Shown: in pieces, positions 1 through 5,767 of the stretch
Numbering within the stretch: position 1 is the stretch's first letter
How the letters are laid out: every line of letters starts with the position of its first letter
NCBI GenBank assembly: GCA_003242355.1
Contig: QGUH01000297.1
Coordinates: 1-5,767 of the forward strand
Source of the DNA: Pseudomonadota bacterium
GTDB lineage: Bacteria; Myxococcota_A; Polyangia; Polyangiales; Polyangiaceae
Direction: 5' to 3'
DNA: 5,767 nt
Position numbers and translations under genes: made by a program
Notes under the pieces: model-generated
What the model was told of the DNA's origin: nothing
Databases searched by the model: none
Seen by the model: only the letters and a program-made list of their open reading frames with translations

Positions 1-2
1 CC

Positions 3-33
3 GCGAGGGTGAGTGACGAGATCGCACCCTCGC
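3..33. repeat. 9-bp perfect inverted repeat (hairpin) at left edge
   Basis: The arm GCGAGGGTG (3-11) is exactly complementary to CACCCTCGC (25-33), leaving a 13-base loop. No run of T follows, so it is not a classical intrinsic terminator. Two TGA triplets (10-12 and 14-16) lie in the left arm and loop, so an upstream gene could end here and the hairpin could sit at its 3' end. An operator or mRNA-stabilising stem is equally possible. The structure is seen directly; the role is not known. Confidence 0.4.
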
Positions 34-83
34 CCACACTCAGATCGGGGCGAACCCAGGGGAATTCATAGAGAAATGGGACC

Positions 84-113
84 TTGCGCTTCTCGAGGAC
101 CGACAGCTATAGT
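84..113 (+). promoter_or_regulatory. Candidate sigma70-like promoter upstream of the exbB-like gene
   Basis: TTGCGC (84-89) and TATAGT (108-113) are separated by 18 bases. The -10 matches TATAAT at five of six positions, the -35 matches TTGACA only at TTG. This would start transcription near 120 and give a leader of about 80 bases before the first gene. Bases 114-187 show no other clear signal. Myxobacterial promoters are poorly predicted by the E. coli consensus, so this is only a candidate. Confidence 0.25.
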
Positions 114-187
114 GCCGCCGAACGAGAGCCGATTGTCTCGCGGGGCGCAACCAAAACGCTTTCGACCACTTGGCATATTGAATTGAG

Positions 188-194
188 AAGGAAG
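188..194 (+). promoter_or_regulatory. Ribosome binding site of the exbB-like gene
   Basis: AAGGAAG lies 8 bases before ATG 203 and 5 bases before an adjacent in-frame GTG at 200. The 8-base spacing and the stronger codon favour ATG 203 as the start. This is the best Shine-Dalgarno sequence in the window. Confidence 0.6.
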
Positions 195-202
195 TAGGGG
201 TG

Positions 203-889
203 ATGCAATTTTTGCTCCTTGCAGCCGAAGGCACCAGCGGGACCAGCCAGCTCATCGAGGCGTTCCGAGAGAATCCGACGTTCCTGGTCATGAACCTGTG
301 TTGCTCGGCCGTGGTGTTGACGATCGTGGTCGAGCGCTTCTGGTTCCAGATGACCCAGTACCGGGTCAATTCGAAGGAATTCTTCGCCCAGATCAAAAAG
401 CTGGTGACGGCCGGCAACATCGACCGAGCCATCAAGCTGTGTGAAGCGAGTGACTACCCGATTCTGCAGCTCGTGAAGGCCGGGCTGACGCACGCCAACA
501 AGGGCCCGGACGAGATCGACGCCGCGCTCAGCGAGAAGCTCTCGGAGCTGAAGCCCCAAGCGGAGAAGCGCGTGGGGGCGCTCTGGTCGCTCGCCAACAT
601 CGCCACGCTCATCGGGCTGCTCGGAACCGTGAGCGGCCTCATCCTCACCTTCACGTCGATCGCCGATCCGGGGCTGAGCCAAGCCGACAAGCAGCGACTG
701 CTCTCGAACGGCATCGCCGAGGCCATGTACAACACGGCGCTCGGGCTCGGAATCGCCGTCTTTTGCATGATCACGCACATCGTGCTGCACACGCGTGCGA
801 AGGCGATTCAGCACGATCTGGAGTCCACGATGGAGCGCACTTTCAACCTGCTCACGCTGACGCAGGCCCAGCGCGCCACGAGCTATTGA
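203..889 (+). CDS. MotA/TolQ/ExbB-family proton channel protein
   Basis: This is the channel subunit of a proton-driven motor in the inner membrane; it would work with the two ExbD/TolR proteins encoded just downstream. The product has 228 residues, a usual ExbB/TolQ length. Three hydrophobic segments are visible at about 26-46, 127-150 and 173-195, with a long cytoplasmic stretch between the first and second. The family signature GLLGTVSG is at 138-145, and EAMYNTALGLG at 173-183 matches the third-helix motif. Thr142 and Thr178 fall where TolQ and ExbB carry their conserved pore threonines (TolQ T145 and T178, from memory). The start at ATG 203 is chosen over GTG 200 because of the AAGGAAG spacing. 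The stop TGA overlaps an ATG at 889. The family is certain; the specific role (Tol, TonB-energising or Agl/Glt-type motility) cannot be told from this protein alone, so no gene symbol is given. Confidence 0.93.
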   Translation: MQFLLLAAEGTSGTSQLIEAFRENPTFLVMNLCCSAVVLTIVVERFWFQMTQYRVNSKEFFAQIKKLVTAGNIDRAIKLCEASDYPILQLVKAGLTHANKGPDEIDAALSEKLSELKPQAEKRVGALWSLANIATLIGLLGTVSGLILTFTSIADPGLSQADKQRLLSNGIAEAMYNTALGLGIAVFCMITHIVLHTRAKAIQHDLESTMERTFNLLTLTQAQRATSY

Positions 890-1044
890 TGACCCCCTCG
901 CCCGCCGCCGCCCTCGCCGAGGGCTCGTCGTCCGTCGCGGCCCCGGACGGGAAACGGTTCGCCTTCGTGGCTTCCCCTCTTGGCTTCGCTTCCGCCGCGG
1001 AACGCAAAGCGCGATACGGCGTTTCGGTGAAGGTCCGGAGCTGA
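889..1044 (+). CDS. Possible 51-residue small ORF between exbB- and exbD-like genes
   Basis: An ATG at 889 overlaps the TGA of the preceding gene (TGATG), an arrangement common in translationally coupled genes, and the frame stays open for 51 codons to TGA 1042-1044, seven bases before the next gene. The first half has codon choice like a real GC-rich gene (mostly G/C third positions), the second half less so. The product is Ala/Ser-rich, starts MTPSPAAALAEG, ends with a basic stretch, has no membrane segment and no recognised domain. It may equally be a chance ORF in a structured spacer. I do not recognise it and assign no function. Confidence 0.22.
   Translation: MTPSPAAALAEGSSSVAAPDGKRFAFVASPLGFASAAERKARYGVSVKVRS
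910..924 (+). repeat. Short GC hairpin in the exbB-exbD spacer
   Basis: GCCCTC (910-915) and GAGGGC (919-924) form a perfect 6-bp stem with a GCC loop. A second possible stem, CCGTC (932-936) with GACGG (946-950), follows closely. No T run follows either one. They could lower downstream expression relative to the channel gene or stabilise a processed mRNA, which would help set the subunit ratio, but they could also be chance pairings in GC-rich DNA. Confidence 0.3.
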
Positions 1045-1051
1045 ATTCCGC

Positions 1052-1600
1052 ATGCCGCTCAGCGCCGCTCAGCGCAGCAAGATCCGGCGTCTCAGCCAGC
1101 CCAAGGAGCTCGCTCCCGACGAGGAGGGTGGCGAGCTCAACATCATTCCGTTCCTCGATATCATCGTCAACATCCTCATCTTCGTGCTCGCGACGGTCGC
1201 GGTGACGTTCACGGCGAGCATCGAAACCACGCCGCCTGCCAGTCGCAGCAGCGGGGTGCGCAGCGACATGCCGTCCGAGGCGCTCAACCTCACGGTCTTG
1301 ATCGTCAACGAGGGGTTCTCGTTGAAAGCCTCCGGAGGCAACGTCGCGCCGGGCTGCCAAGGTGTCGGCCCCGGCATCGCGATCCCGAAGCGCGACGGTC
1401 GTTACGACTACGCGGCGCTCACCGCGTGCGCCGAGCGGCTGAAGAAAGCCTCCGAGGATTTCAAGAACGAGACGCAGTTCTACGTCTCGGCGAATCCGGC
1501 GACGGACTACCAGACGATCATCAACGTCGTCGACGCGATGCGGACGGCCAGCAACGGCGAGCCGCTCTTCCCGAACGTCAACTTCAAGGTGCCGCAGTGA
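1052..1600 (+). CDS. ExbD/TolR-family biopolymer transport protein (first copy)
   Basis: This is the stator-like subunit that pairs with ExbB/TolQ: one inner-membrane helix carrying a proton-binding aspartate, then a periplasmic domain. The product has 182 residues. A charged cytoplasmic tail (1-28) leads into ELNIIPFLDIIVNILIFVLA, the family signature; Asp36 corresponds to the essential helix aspartate of ExbD (D25) and TolR (D23). The membrane segment is about 31-53. The remaining ~130 residues are periplasmic and contain two cysteines, Cys102 and Cys126, the only ones in the protein, which could form a disulfide. A segment YVSANPATDYQTIINVVDAM (144-163) matches the conserved C-terminal ExbD region. 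ATG 1052 has only a weak site, GGAG at 1037-1040, 11 bases upstream. Its stop overlaps the GTG start of the second copy, so the two are probably translated together. Confidence 0.9.
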   Translation: MPLSAAQRSKIRRLSQPKELAPDEEGGELNIIPFLDIIVNILIFVLATVAVTFTASIETTPPASRSSGVRSDMPSEALNLTVLIVNEGFSLKASGGNVAPGCQGVGPGIAIPKRDGRYDYAALTACAERLKKASEDFKNETQFYVSANPATDYQTIINVVDAMRTASNGEPLFPNVNFKVPQ

Positions 1601-2217
1601 GCCAGACGCGACCGGACGGTGCCCCCGCCAACGCCGCCAAGGGCAAGCCTGCCAAGGCGTCGATCATCGCCTACAAGGCGGAGCTTCGGAAGGCGATTCG
1701 CCGGAACGCGATCGAGCCCGAAATCAACTTCCTCAACATCACCGCGATGCTCGACATCATGACGATCATCCTGGTCTTCTTGTTGAAGAGCCTGGGTGAG
1801 TCGAGCGCCGCAATCCCGCAGAGCGACGACCTACGCTTGCCGACCTCGATCGTGCGCACGGAGCCGCACGACGAAGGCGTCGTCGTCACCATTTCGAAGA
1901 GTCAGATCCTCGTCGGCGAAAACAAGATCCTCTCGCTGCCGAGCCGCGAGTCGATGGCCCAGACCGGCGTCGGCGCTCAGCACAAGCGCGGCGGCCCGAA
2001 CGATCCGTACATCGTTCCGCTCGGAAACGCGCTCCAGGCCGCGCGCAAGACGGACATCGCCGTGCGCCGCGCGAAGGGCCAGGACACGCGTAGCTCCACC
2101 GCGATCATCGTTGCGGATCACACGACGCCTTACCGACTCCTCGTCGAGGTGCTCTACACACTCGGTCAGAGCGAGTTCGGCGAGTATCATCTGATGGTCA
2201 TGCAATCGAAGAAGTGA
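1597..2217 (+). CDS. ExbD/TolR-family biopolymer transport protein (second copy)
   Basis: A second stator-like subunit of the same motor, 206 residues. The start is GTG 1597, which overlaps the previous stop (GTGA) and has AAGG at 1586-1589 at 7-base spacing; an earlier start in this frame would run deep into the first copy. The cytoplasmic tail (1-42) is longer and more basic than in the first copy. EINFLNITAMLDIMTIILVF (42-61) is the signature and membrane helix, with Asp53 as the proton-binding residue. The periplasmic domain includes IIVADHTTPYRLLVEVLYTL (170-189), close to the TolR/ExbD C-terminal motif, and lacks the two cysteines of the first copy. The two copies clearly differ in their periplasmic parts, so they probably form a hetero-pair and are not a recent duplication. 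The AglQ/AglS pair of the Myxococcus gliding motor is arranged this way, but that equivalence is inference. Confidence 0.9.
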   Translation: MSQTRPDGAPANAAKGKPAKASIIAYKAELRKAIRRNAIEPEINFLNITAMLDIMTIILVFLLKSLGESSAAIPQSDDLRLPTSIVRTEPHDEGVVVTISKSQILVGENKILSLPSRESMAQTGVGAQHKRGGPNDPYIVPLGNALQAARKTDIAVRRAKGQDTRSSTAIIVADHTTPYRLLVEVLYTLGQSEFGEYHLMVMQSKK

Positions 2218-2239
2218 GAGCGCGCTTTGCGCGGCGCTC
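2218..2239 (+). terminator. Hairpin directly after the second exbD-like gene
   Basis: GAGCGC (2218-2223) pairs with GCGCTC (2234-2239); two further pairs (2224-2225 with 2231-2232) extend the stem around a bulged G2233, leaving a five-base loop. It starts on the base after the stop codon. No T tract follows, so it may be a Rho-dependent or weak terminator or a 3' mRNA-stabilising stem. A 9-base direct repeat TCGAGTCCG (2238-2246 and 2251-2259) lies just beyond. Confidence 0.35.
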
Positions 2240-2749
2240 GAGTCCGCCCGTCGAGTCCGAAGACCGGAGGCGATGGGCCGGCGAAGCCCTCGTGGGCTCG
2301 TTACGGAGCGTGACGCGTTTCGTCGCGTGGCGAGCGTGCGGGCGGAGGTTCGTTCGAACGTCGAGACGGCGATCCCTTCGCCCCGTTCCTCGGCAGGCCC
2401 CGGCACGAAGGACGCGCAGCAGGAGCCTTTCCCGCCGGCAGTGCAAAGTCTGGCCAGAACCAATCGAGCCGAGGACGGCCTCGGCCACGGCCGATGCAGA
2501 ACGCCCGGGCGGCCGCGCCGAAATCCGGGGCTTGCTCTCCCTCCGGGGCCCGTGCTATCGGAACCGCGTCTCTCCAGGCTGACTGCTCCTGGGGGCGCGC
2601 TCTGGTTTCGAATCCCGGTGCTTCCGGTTGGGTTCCGCCAGGAGCAAACCCGCGAGCGGTGATGCGGCTGACGAGTAGCAGCCCGTGTGTGCGCGGGTTC
2701 CGCTCGCAGCCCCGTTTCGGGCGTCCGAGCCGCGCCCTCCGATCACGCC
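2240..2749. other. About 510-base stretch with no convincing gene
   Basis: Six frames give only Arg/Pro-rich translations without recognisable domains. The longest self-contained + strand frame, 2273-2662 (129 codons from ATG), has mixed third-position use and no clear ribosome binding site; it is possible but not supported. Small palindromes are present, for example AGCCC (2285-2289) with GGGCT (2294-2298), and CCAGG (2574-2578) with CCTGG (2588-2592). An AGGAG at 2640-2644 resembles a ribosome binding site but lies too far from the start of the next gene to serve it. The stretch presumably holds the promoter of the membrane-protein gene at 2750, though I see no confident -35/-10 pair. Confidence 0.5.
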
Positions 2750-4852
2750 GTGACAGAACTCGCGTTGATCCTCGGGATCGAAGCAGCTGGCCTCGCCTTC
2801 GCGATGCTGGTGAGCCGAGCTTTGGCGAGGAGCGAGGATCGGGCGTCCCGATTCGAGCGGCTGGCGAGCGCCCTCGACCGCGCGAGTCGAGCCGTGCTCG
2901 CGCGCTCGGCACGCGACGTTGCCGTGTTGGCCGCTGCCGCCGGCGTGATCCTCCTCGTCCTCCACGCCTTCGTGCTGCCGCTGAGCTCCCGGCTCTCGCC
3001 GCTGCAAGCAGGCCTGCTCGGCGCCACATCGGTCCTGTTGGGAAGCGGGCTGGGCTGGGTCGTGGCGTACGCGGCGACGCGTCTCGGTGTCCGCGTGGGC
3101 GTGCAGGCGGCACACCATGCGCAGAAGAGCCTGGACCACGTGCTGCTCGTCGCCGTGCGCTTCGGCGGCTCCGTCGGGCTCGCGATCGAAGCGCTCGCCC
3201 TGCTCGGTCTCGCGGTGTCGTTCGGCGCTCCGTTCGTGCTCGCGAGCGGCACCACGCTCGACGCGAACACCGCGCTCGCGCTGGCTCAGGAGATCGCGCT
3301 GGTGTTGCCAGGGTTCACGCTCGGCGCCGCGTTGACGGGTCTCGTCGTGCAGCGCACCGCCGGCACGTATCGCGCGGCCTCGGAAGTCGCCGGGGGACTC
3401 GCCCTCGAGCTCGATGCCGGCCTTTCGCGCGACGACCCTCGCAACCCCGGTCTCGTCGGCGAAGTCACCGGGAGCCTGCTCGGTGGGCACGCCGCGAGCG
3501 CGGCGCTCGCCTTCGCGCTCGCGGGAGCCACGCACCTCTTGGCGTTCTCGCTAGCGGCGCGGCTCGTTGCCGACGGCGCGCCGCTCTCGGGACTGCTCTT
3601 GCCGTTCGTGGTGCGTGCCTTGTTCGTCGTCGCTTGTGGTTTCGGCGTCGGCGTCGTGCGCACGCGCGAAATGGAGAGCCCCAGCATGGCGCTCCTTCGC
3701 GGCCACGCGAGTGGTGCGTTGATTGGGCTCGCCGCCCTGCTCGGCGCGACTCTGTGGCTCGGGAGCGAGCACCGAGGCCTCGTGTTCGTCGGCGGTGCCC
3801 TCGGAGTGGTCGGCAGTGTGCTCGCGGCGGTGCCCTCGGGAGTCGGCTTTCTGCGACGGCGCGAGCTCGGCCCGGATGGCGAGCCGCTGCGCGCTGGATT
3901 CGCCGCTTTCGGTGGCCTCGGCCTGGGGCTCGAAACCGCGCTCGTTCCGGCGGCGGCTCTCGCTGCCATCGTCCTGCTCGCCGCACAGGGCGCGCCAGAG
4001 AGCGAAGGCGCGGGCCTGCTCGCGGGGCTCGTCGGTCTCTCCGCGCTGGCGGGCATGATGCCGTTCGCGGTCGCGGCTGGCAGCGTGGGCATCACGGCGA
4101 GCGCTGCCCGCGCGTTCGGCGCCCTCGGCGGCAACGATGCCGAAGCGCAACGCCGTGTTCAACGCCTCGAGGAAACGCGGCTCGCGGCGCTCGCCGGTCG
4201 TTCCGGGCTCGTGCTGACCGCGGGGGCAACGGCCTTCTTCGCCGCGCTCGCCGTGCCCGGCCTGGCAGCGCTGCCGCCCGACGCGCACGTGGACCTGCTG
4301 GAGCCGATGGTGCTCTGTTCGGCGGTGCTCGGCGCAGCGCTGGTCCTCGCCTACTCGGGGGCGTCGGCGCGCAGCGCCCTCTCCGGCGCACACCGGTTGT
4401 ACGTCGAGATCGAGCGCCAAGTCGGCGGATTTCCGCCGGGGCCCGGCATCTCGCGTCTGCCCGAGGATTTCTCCCCGAGCTACAAGGTGTGCGTCGATAC
4501 GGCGGCCCGCCTTGCGCGACGGCGTTTGCTGACACACGTTGTGGGGGTATTCGGTGCCCCCGTAGCCTTCGTACTCGGGATCCGGTTGCTGGGGGGCGCG
4601 GAGGCCGCCGAGAGTCTCGCGGGTTTCGTGGTAGCCGCCGGTTTCACCGGGTTTGCTGCAGCACTAACGCTGGACGCTGCGCACGCCGTTCTCTCGTGGC
4701 AGAGGCCGGCGCGAGCCGCGGGGGACGCCCCGGTGGCGGCTGCGGGAGAAGCCCTCGCACTGGTTCTCGGGCACTCGGCCGGCCCTGCCGCCCACGCCCT
4801 GGCCCTGGCGACGGCTTGCACCGCACTCACCATCGCACCCTTCCTGGGATGA
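2750..4852 (+). CDS. Membrane pyrophosphatase homologue lacking the active site (probable pseudoenzyme)
   Basis: The product has 700 residues and about 16 hydrophobic segments, the length and architecture of membrane-bound H+/Na+-translocating pyrophosphatases. Homology is shown by the gap-free match around DDPRNP (228-233), by PSYKVCVDTAA (576-586) against the family PDYxRCVDIxT, and by the C-terminal SAGP (676-679) against family TSGP. The catalytic residues are mostly gone. Against canonical numbering (Vigna radiata enzyme, from memory): K250 is Ala209, D253 is Glu212, D257 is Gly216, K261 is Glu220, E268 is Arg227, D279 is Glu238, D283 is Ser242, D287 is Gly246. The C-terminal GDPxKD block is replaced (666-675), and the DNAGG block reads VAAGS (441-445). 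Gate residues D294 and E301 align to Leu253 and Ala260. Pyrophosphate hydrolysis and ion pumping are therefore unlikely; a scaffold or regulatory role is a guess. GTG 2750 puts the first helix at the N-terminus as in the family, but no ribosome binding site is seen; GTG 2687 is the alternative. The reading frame is intact throughout, so this is not simple decay. Confidence 0.8.
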   Translation: MTELALILGIEAAGLAFAMLVSRALARSEDRASRFERLASALDRASRAVLARSARDVAVLAAAAGVILLVLHAFVLPLSSRLSPLQAGLLGATSVLLGSGLGWVVAYAATRLGVRVGVQAAHHAQKSLDHVLLVAVRFGGSVGLAIEALALLGLAVSFGAPFVLASGTTLDANTALALAQEIALVLPGFTLGAALTGLVVQRTAGTYRAASEVAGGLALELDAGLSRDDPRNPGLVGEVTGSLLGGHAASAALAFALAGATHLLAFSLAARLVADGAPLSGLLLPFVVRALFVVACGFGVGVVRTREMESPSMALLRGHASGALIGLAALLGATLWLGSEHRGLVFVGGALGVVGSVLAAVPSGVGFLRRRELGPDGEPLRAGFAAFGGLGLGLETALVPAAALAAIVLLAAQGAPESEGAGLLAGLVGLSALAGMMPFAVAAGSVGITASAARAFGALGGNDAEAQRRVQRLEETRLAALAGRSGLVLTAGATAFFAALAVPGLAALPPDAHVDLLEPMVLCSAVLGAALVLAYSGASARSALSGAHRLYVEIERQVGGFPPGPGISRLPEDFSPSYKVCVDTAARLARRRLLTHVVGVFGAPVAFVLGIRLLGGAEAAESLAGFVVAAGFTGFAAALTLDAAHAVLSWQRPARAAGDAPVAAAGEALALVLGHSAGPAAHALALATACTALTIAPFLG

Positions 4853-4862
4853 ACCGGATTTC

Positions 4863-4875
4863 GCCGCTCTGCGGC
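4863..4875 (+). repeat. Small hairpin between the pyrophosphatase-like and SWIM genes
   Basis: GCCGC (4863-4867) and GCGGC (4871-4875) form a perfect 5-bp stem with a TCT loop, followed by ATTTG. It lies in the 46-base gap between two + strand genes. The stem is short and the T run only three bases, so at most it is a weak terminator; the two genes may still share a transcript. Confidence 0.3.
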
Positions 4876-4898
4876 ATTTGACCATTCGAGAACTGAAC

Positions 4899-5767
4899 TT
4901 GTCCTCTCTCGCCGATGCTCTTTCGACTCTCTCCGACCGAGGCCTCCGACGGCTGCTCGGGGCGCGCACGTTCTTGCGTGGCCTCGACTACGAGAAGCGT
5001 AGGGTCGTGGACGAGGTGCACCTCAACGATTCGAGCGCGCAAGGGCGCGTTCGCGGCTCCGATCCCGATCCCTACGAGGTGACGATCCGCCTCGGTGGCG
5101 AGGGAATCACGTCGCATTGCACGTGCCCCGCGTTCCAGAAGACGGGACAGCATTGCAAGCACGTCGCCGCCTTGTTGATCACGGTCCGCAACAAGGCACG
5201 GCAACAGATCCCGCGCCGTGAGCCCACGCCTCCCCAGGTGCCGCCTCCGGTCGTCGCGCCCCCTCCCGCGCCCCTCGAGAACGGCAAGGCCGCGCGCCGG
5301 CGCGATCGTCGGCGTGGGCGCGCTCCCGTGCCGGCGCTTCCGGTGGCCACCGCCCACTACGCCACACCGGCGCCCGATGCGACCGCGCGCGCGACGGGCA
5401 TCGGAGCGTGGCTCGCGCCCGAGGGCTCCGTTCGCGCGCTTCGACTCGAGTTCCGGGTGCACGTCCGCCAGGGCGGGCTCACCGTGACCGTGCTCGACAT
5501 GGAGAACCGCACGCCGCTTCTGCCGAGCATGGCGCTCGGCTGGCAAGCACTGGCGCCCACACCCGATCGAGCGGCGCTGCGCGTCCTCTCGCGGTTCGAG
5601 AGCGGCAACCCGCGCCATCCCGCGGTGGACATTCGGGGAGAGGATGCCGCCGGGCTCCCGCCGCTGCCCCGGCATGGGCGCGGGGGGCCCCAGCCCGCTT
5701 TGACGCAGTGGCGGTTCGGGGACAGGGCGCCCCAACCGGGTTGGGACCGCGCACGGGGGGGCAAGCA
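4899..5767 (+). CDS. SWIM zinc-finger protein, probable SNF2-family helicase, N-terminal part (runs off the window)
   Basis: The frame is open from here to the right edge (about 289 codons) with no stop. The SWIM motif is clear: Cys74-x-Cys76-Pro-Ala-Phe, then Cys86-Lys-His88-Val-Ala-Ala-Leu, a zinc-binding module used for DNA or protein contacts. Before it, LADALSTLSDRGLRRLLGAR (4-23) is a helical N-terminus of the kind seen ahead of SWIM domains in large bacterial SNF2/DEAD-like ATPases. After it comes a Pro-rich linker (about 109-126), a very basic patch (133-141) and a further domain that resembles the pre-helicase region of those proteins. The ATPase motifs would lie beyond the window, so the helicase assignment is inference. 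The start TTG 4899 is chosen because it opens directly onto the conserved N-terminus; TTG 4878 is the alternative, and neither has a good ribosome binding site. The last ~110 bases read poorly (see findings). Confidence 0.75.
   Translation, partial: MSSLADALSTLSDRGLRRLLGARTFLRGLDYEKRRVVDEVHLNDSSAQGRVRGSDPDPYEVTIRLGGEGITSHCTCPAFQKTGQHCKHVAALLITVRNKARQQIPRREPTPPQVPPPVVAPPPAPLENGKAARRRDRRRGRAPVPALPVATAHYATPAPDATARATGIGAWLAPEGSVRALRLEFRVHVRQGGLTVTVLDMENRTPLLPSMALGWQALAPTPDRAALRVLSRFESGNPRHPAVDIRGEDAAGLPPLPRHGRGGPQPALTQWRFGDRAPQPGWDRARGGK

Noticed and set aside
170..186. Sigma54-like promoter (TTGGCA then TTG) just before the exbB-like gene
   Set aside because: The distance between the GG and the downstream element is one base too long, the GC of the -12 element is missing, and it would overlap the ribosome binding site, leaving no leader.
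2559..2626. tRNA-like element: a T-loop-like TTCGAAT (2607-2613) with a partly pairing acceptor-like stem
   Set aside because: The T-stem has a mismatch at the base next to the loop, no D arm is present, the anticodon-like hairpin has a 9-base loop and no CCA or proper discriminator follows. Most likely chance.
2273..2662. 129-codon + strand ORF in the gap after the second exbD-like gene
   Set aside because: Mixed third-position use, no ribosome binding site, no recognisable motif; kept only as a possibility within the unassigned region.
2301..4537. Long minus-strand open frames opposite the pyrophosphatase-like gene
   Set aside because: Low-complexity Arg/Glu/Ala/Pro-rich translations without domains; explained as antisense shadows of the strongly G/C-biased coding strand.
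2494..4881. Very long + strand open frame (795 codons), Arg/Ala-rich
   Set aside because: It overlaps the pyrophosphatase-like gene in another frame; its translation is Arg-rich without domains, typical of a shadow frame in GC-rich DNA, while the overlapped frame gives a recognisable membrane protein.
1..5767. CRISPR arrays, insertion sequences or phage genes
   Set aside because: No regularly spaced repeats, transposase-like frames, terminal inverted repeats or integrase-like genes were seen.

Overview
The window is GC-rich (about two thirds G+C by eye) bacterial DNA with strong third-position G/C bias and GTG and TTG starts beside ATG. The gene types fit a myxobacterium-like member of Myxococcota (Polyangia or Myxococcia): one TolQ/ExbB protein with two TolR/ExbD proteins, and a SWIM-type, SNF2-helicase-like protein. 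This assignment is inferred from gene style; there is no rRNA or marker gene to confirm it. All four confident genes and the one tentative small ORF are on the + strand.

Bases 1-202 are a leader with a 9-bp hairpin at the left edge, a weak sigma70-like promoter candidate and a good ribosome binding site. Bases 203-2217 hold a proton-driven motor module: an ExbB/TolQ/MotA-type channel protein, a 162-base gap that may contain a 51-codon ORF, a first ExbD/TolR protein, and a second ExbD/TolR protein whose GTG start overlaps the stop of the first. Such modules couple proton flow across the inner membrane to mechanical work in the periplasm or at the outer membrane. The one-plus-two layout resembles the AglR-AglQ-AglS gliding motor of Myxococcus, but no dedicated gliding gene is visible to prove that role.

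Bases 2218-2749 contain a hairpin directly after the second exbD and otherwise no convincing gene. Bases 2750-4852 encode a 700-residue multi-spanning membrane protein that is plainly a homologue of membrane-bound H+/Na+-translocating pyrophosphatases. It keeps the fold-defining DDPRNP motif and a form of the PDYxxCVD motif, but almost every pyrophosphate/Mg-binding aspartate, lysine and asparagine is replaced, as are the ion-gate residues. It therefore looks like a catalytically dead pseudoenzyme, and it is the most interesting object in the window.

From 4899 to the right edge is the N-terminal part of a SWIM zinc-finger protein, probably an SNF2-family helicase. Its last roughly 110 bases look degraded in a way that suggests poor sequence at a contig end.
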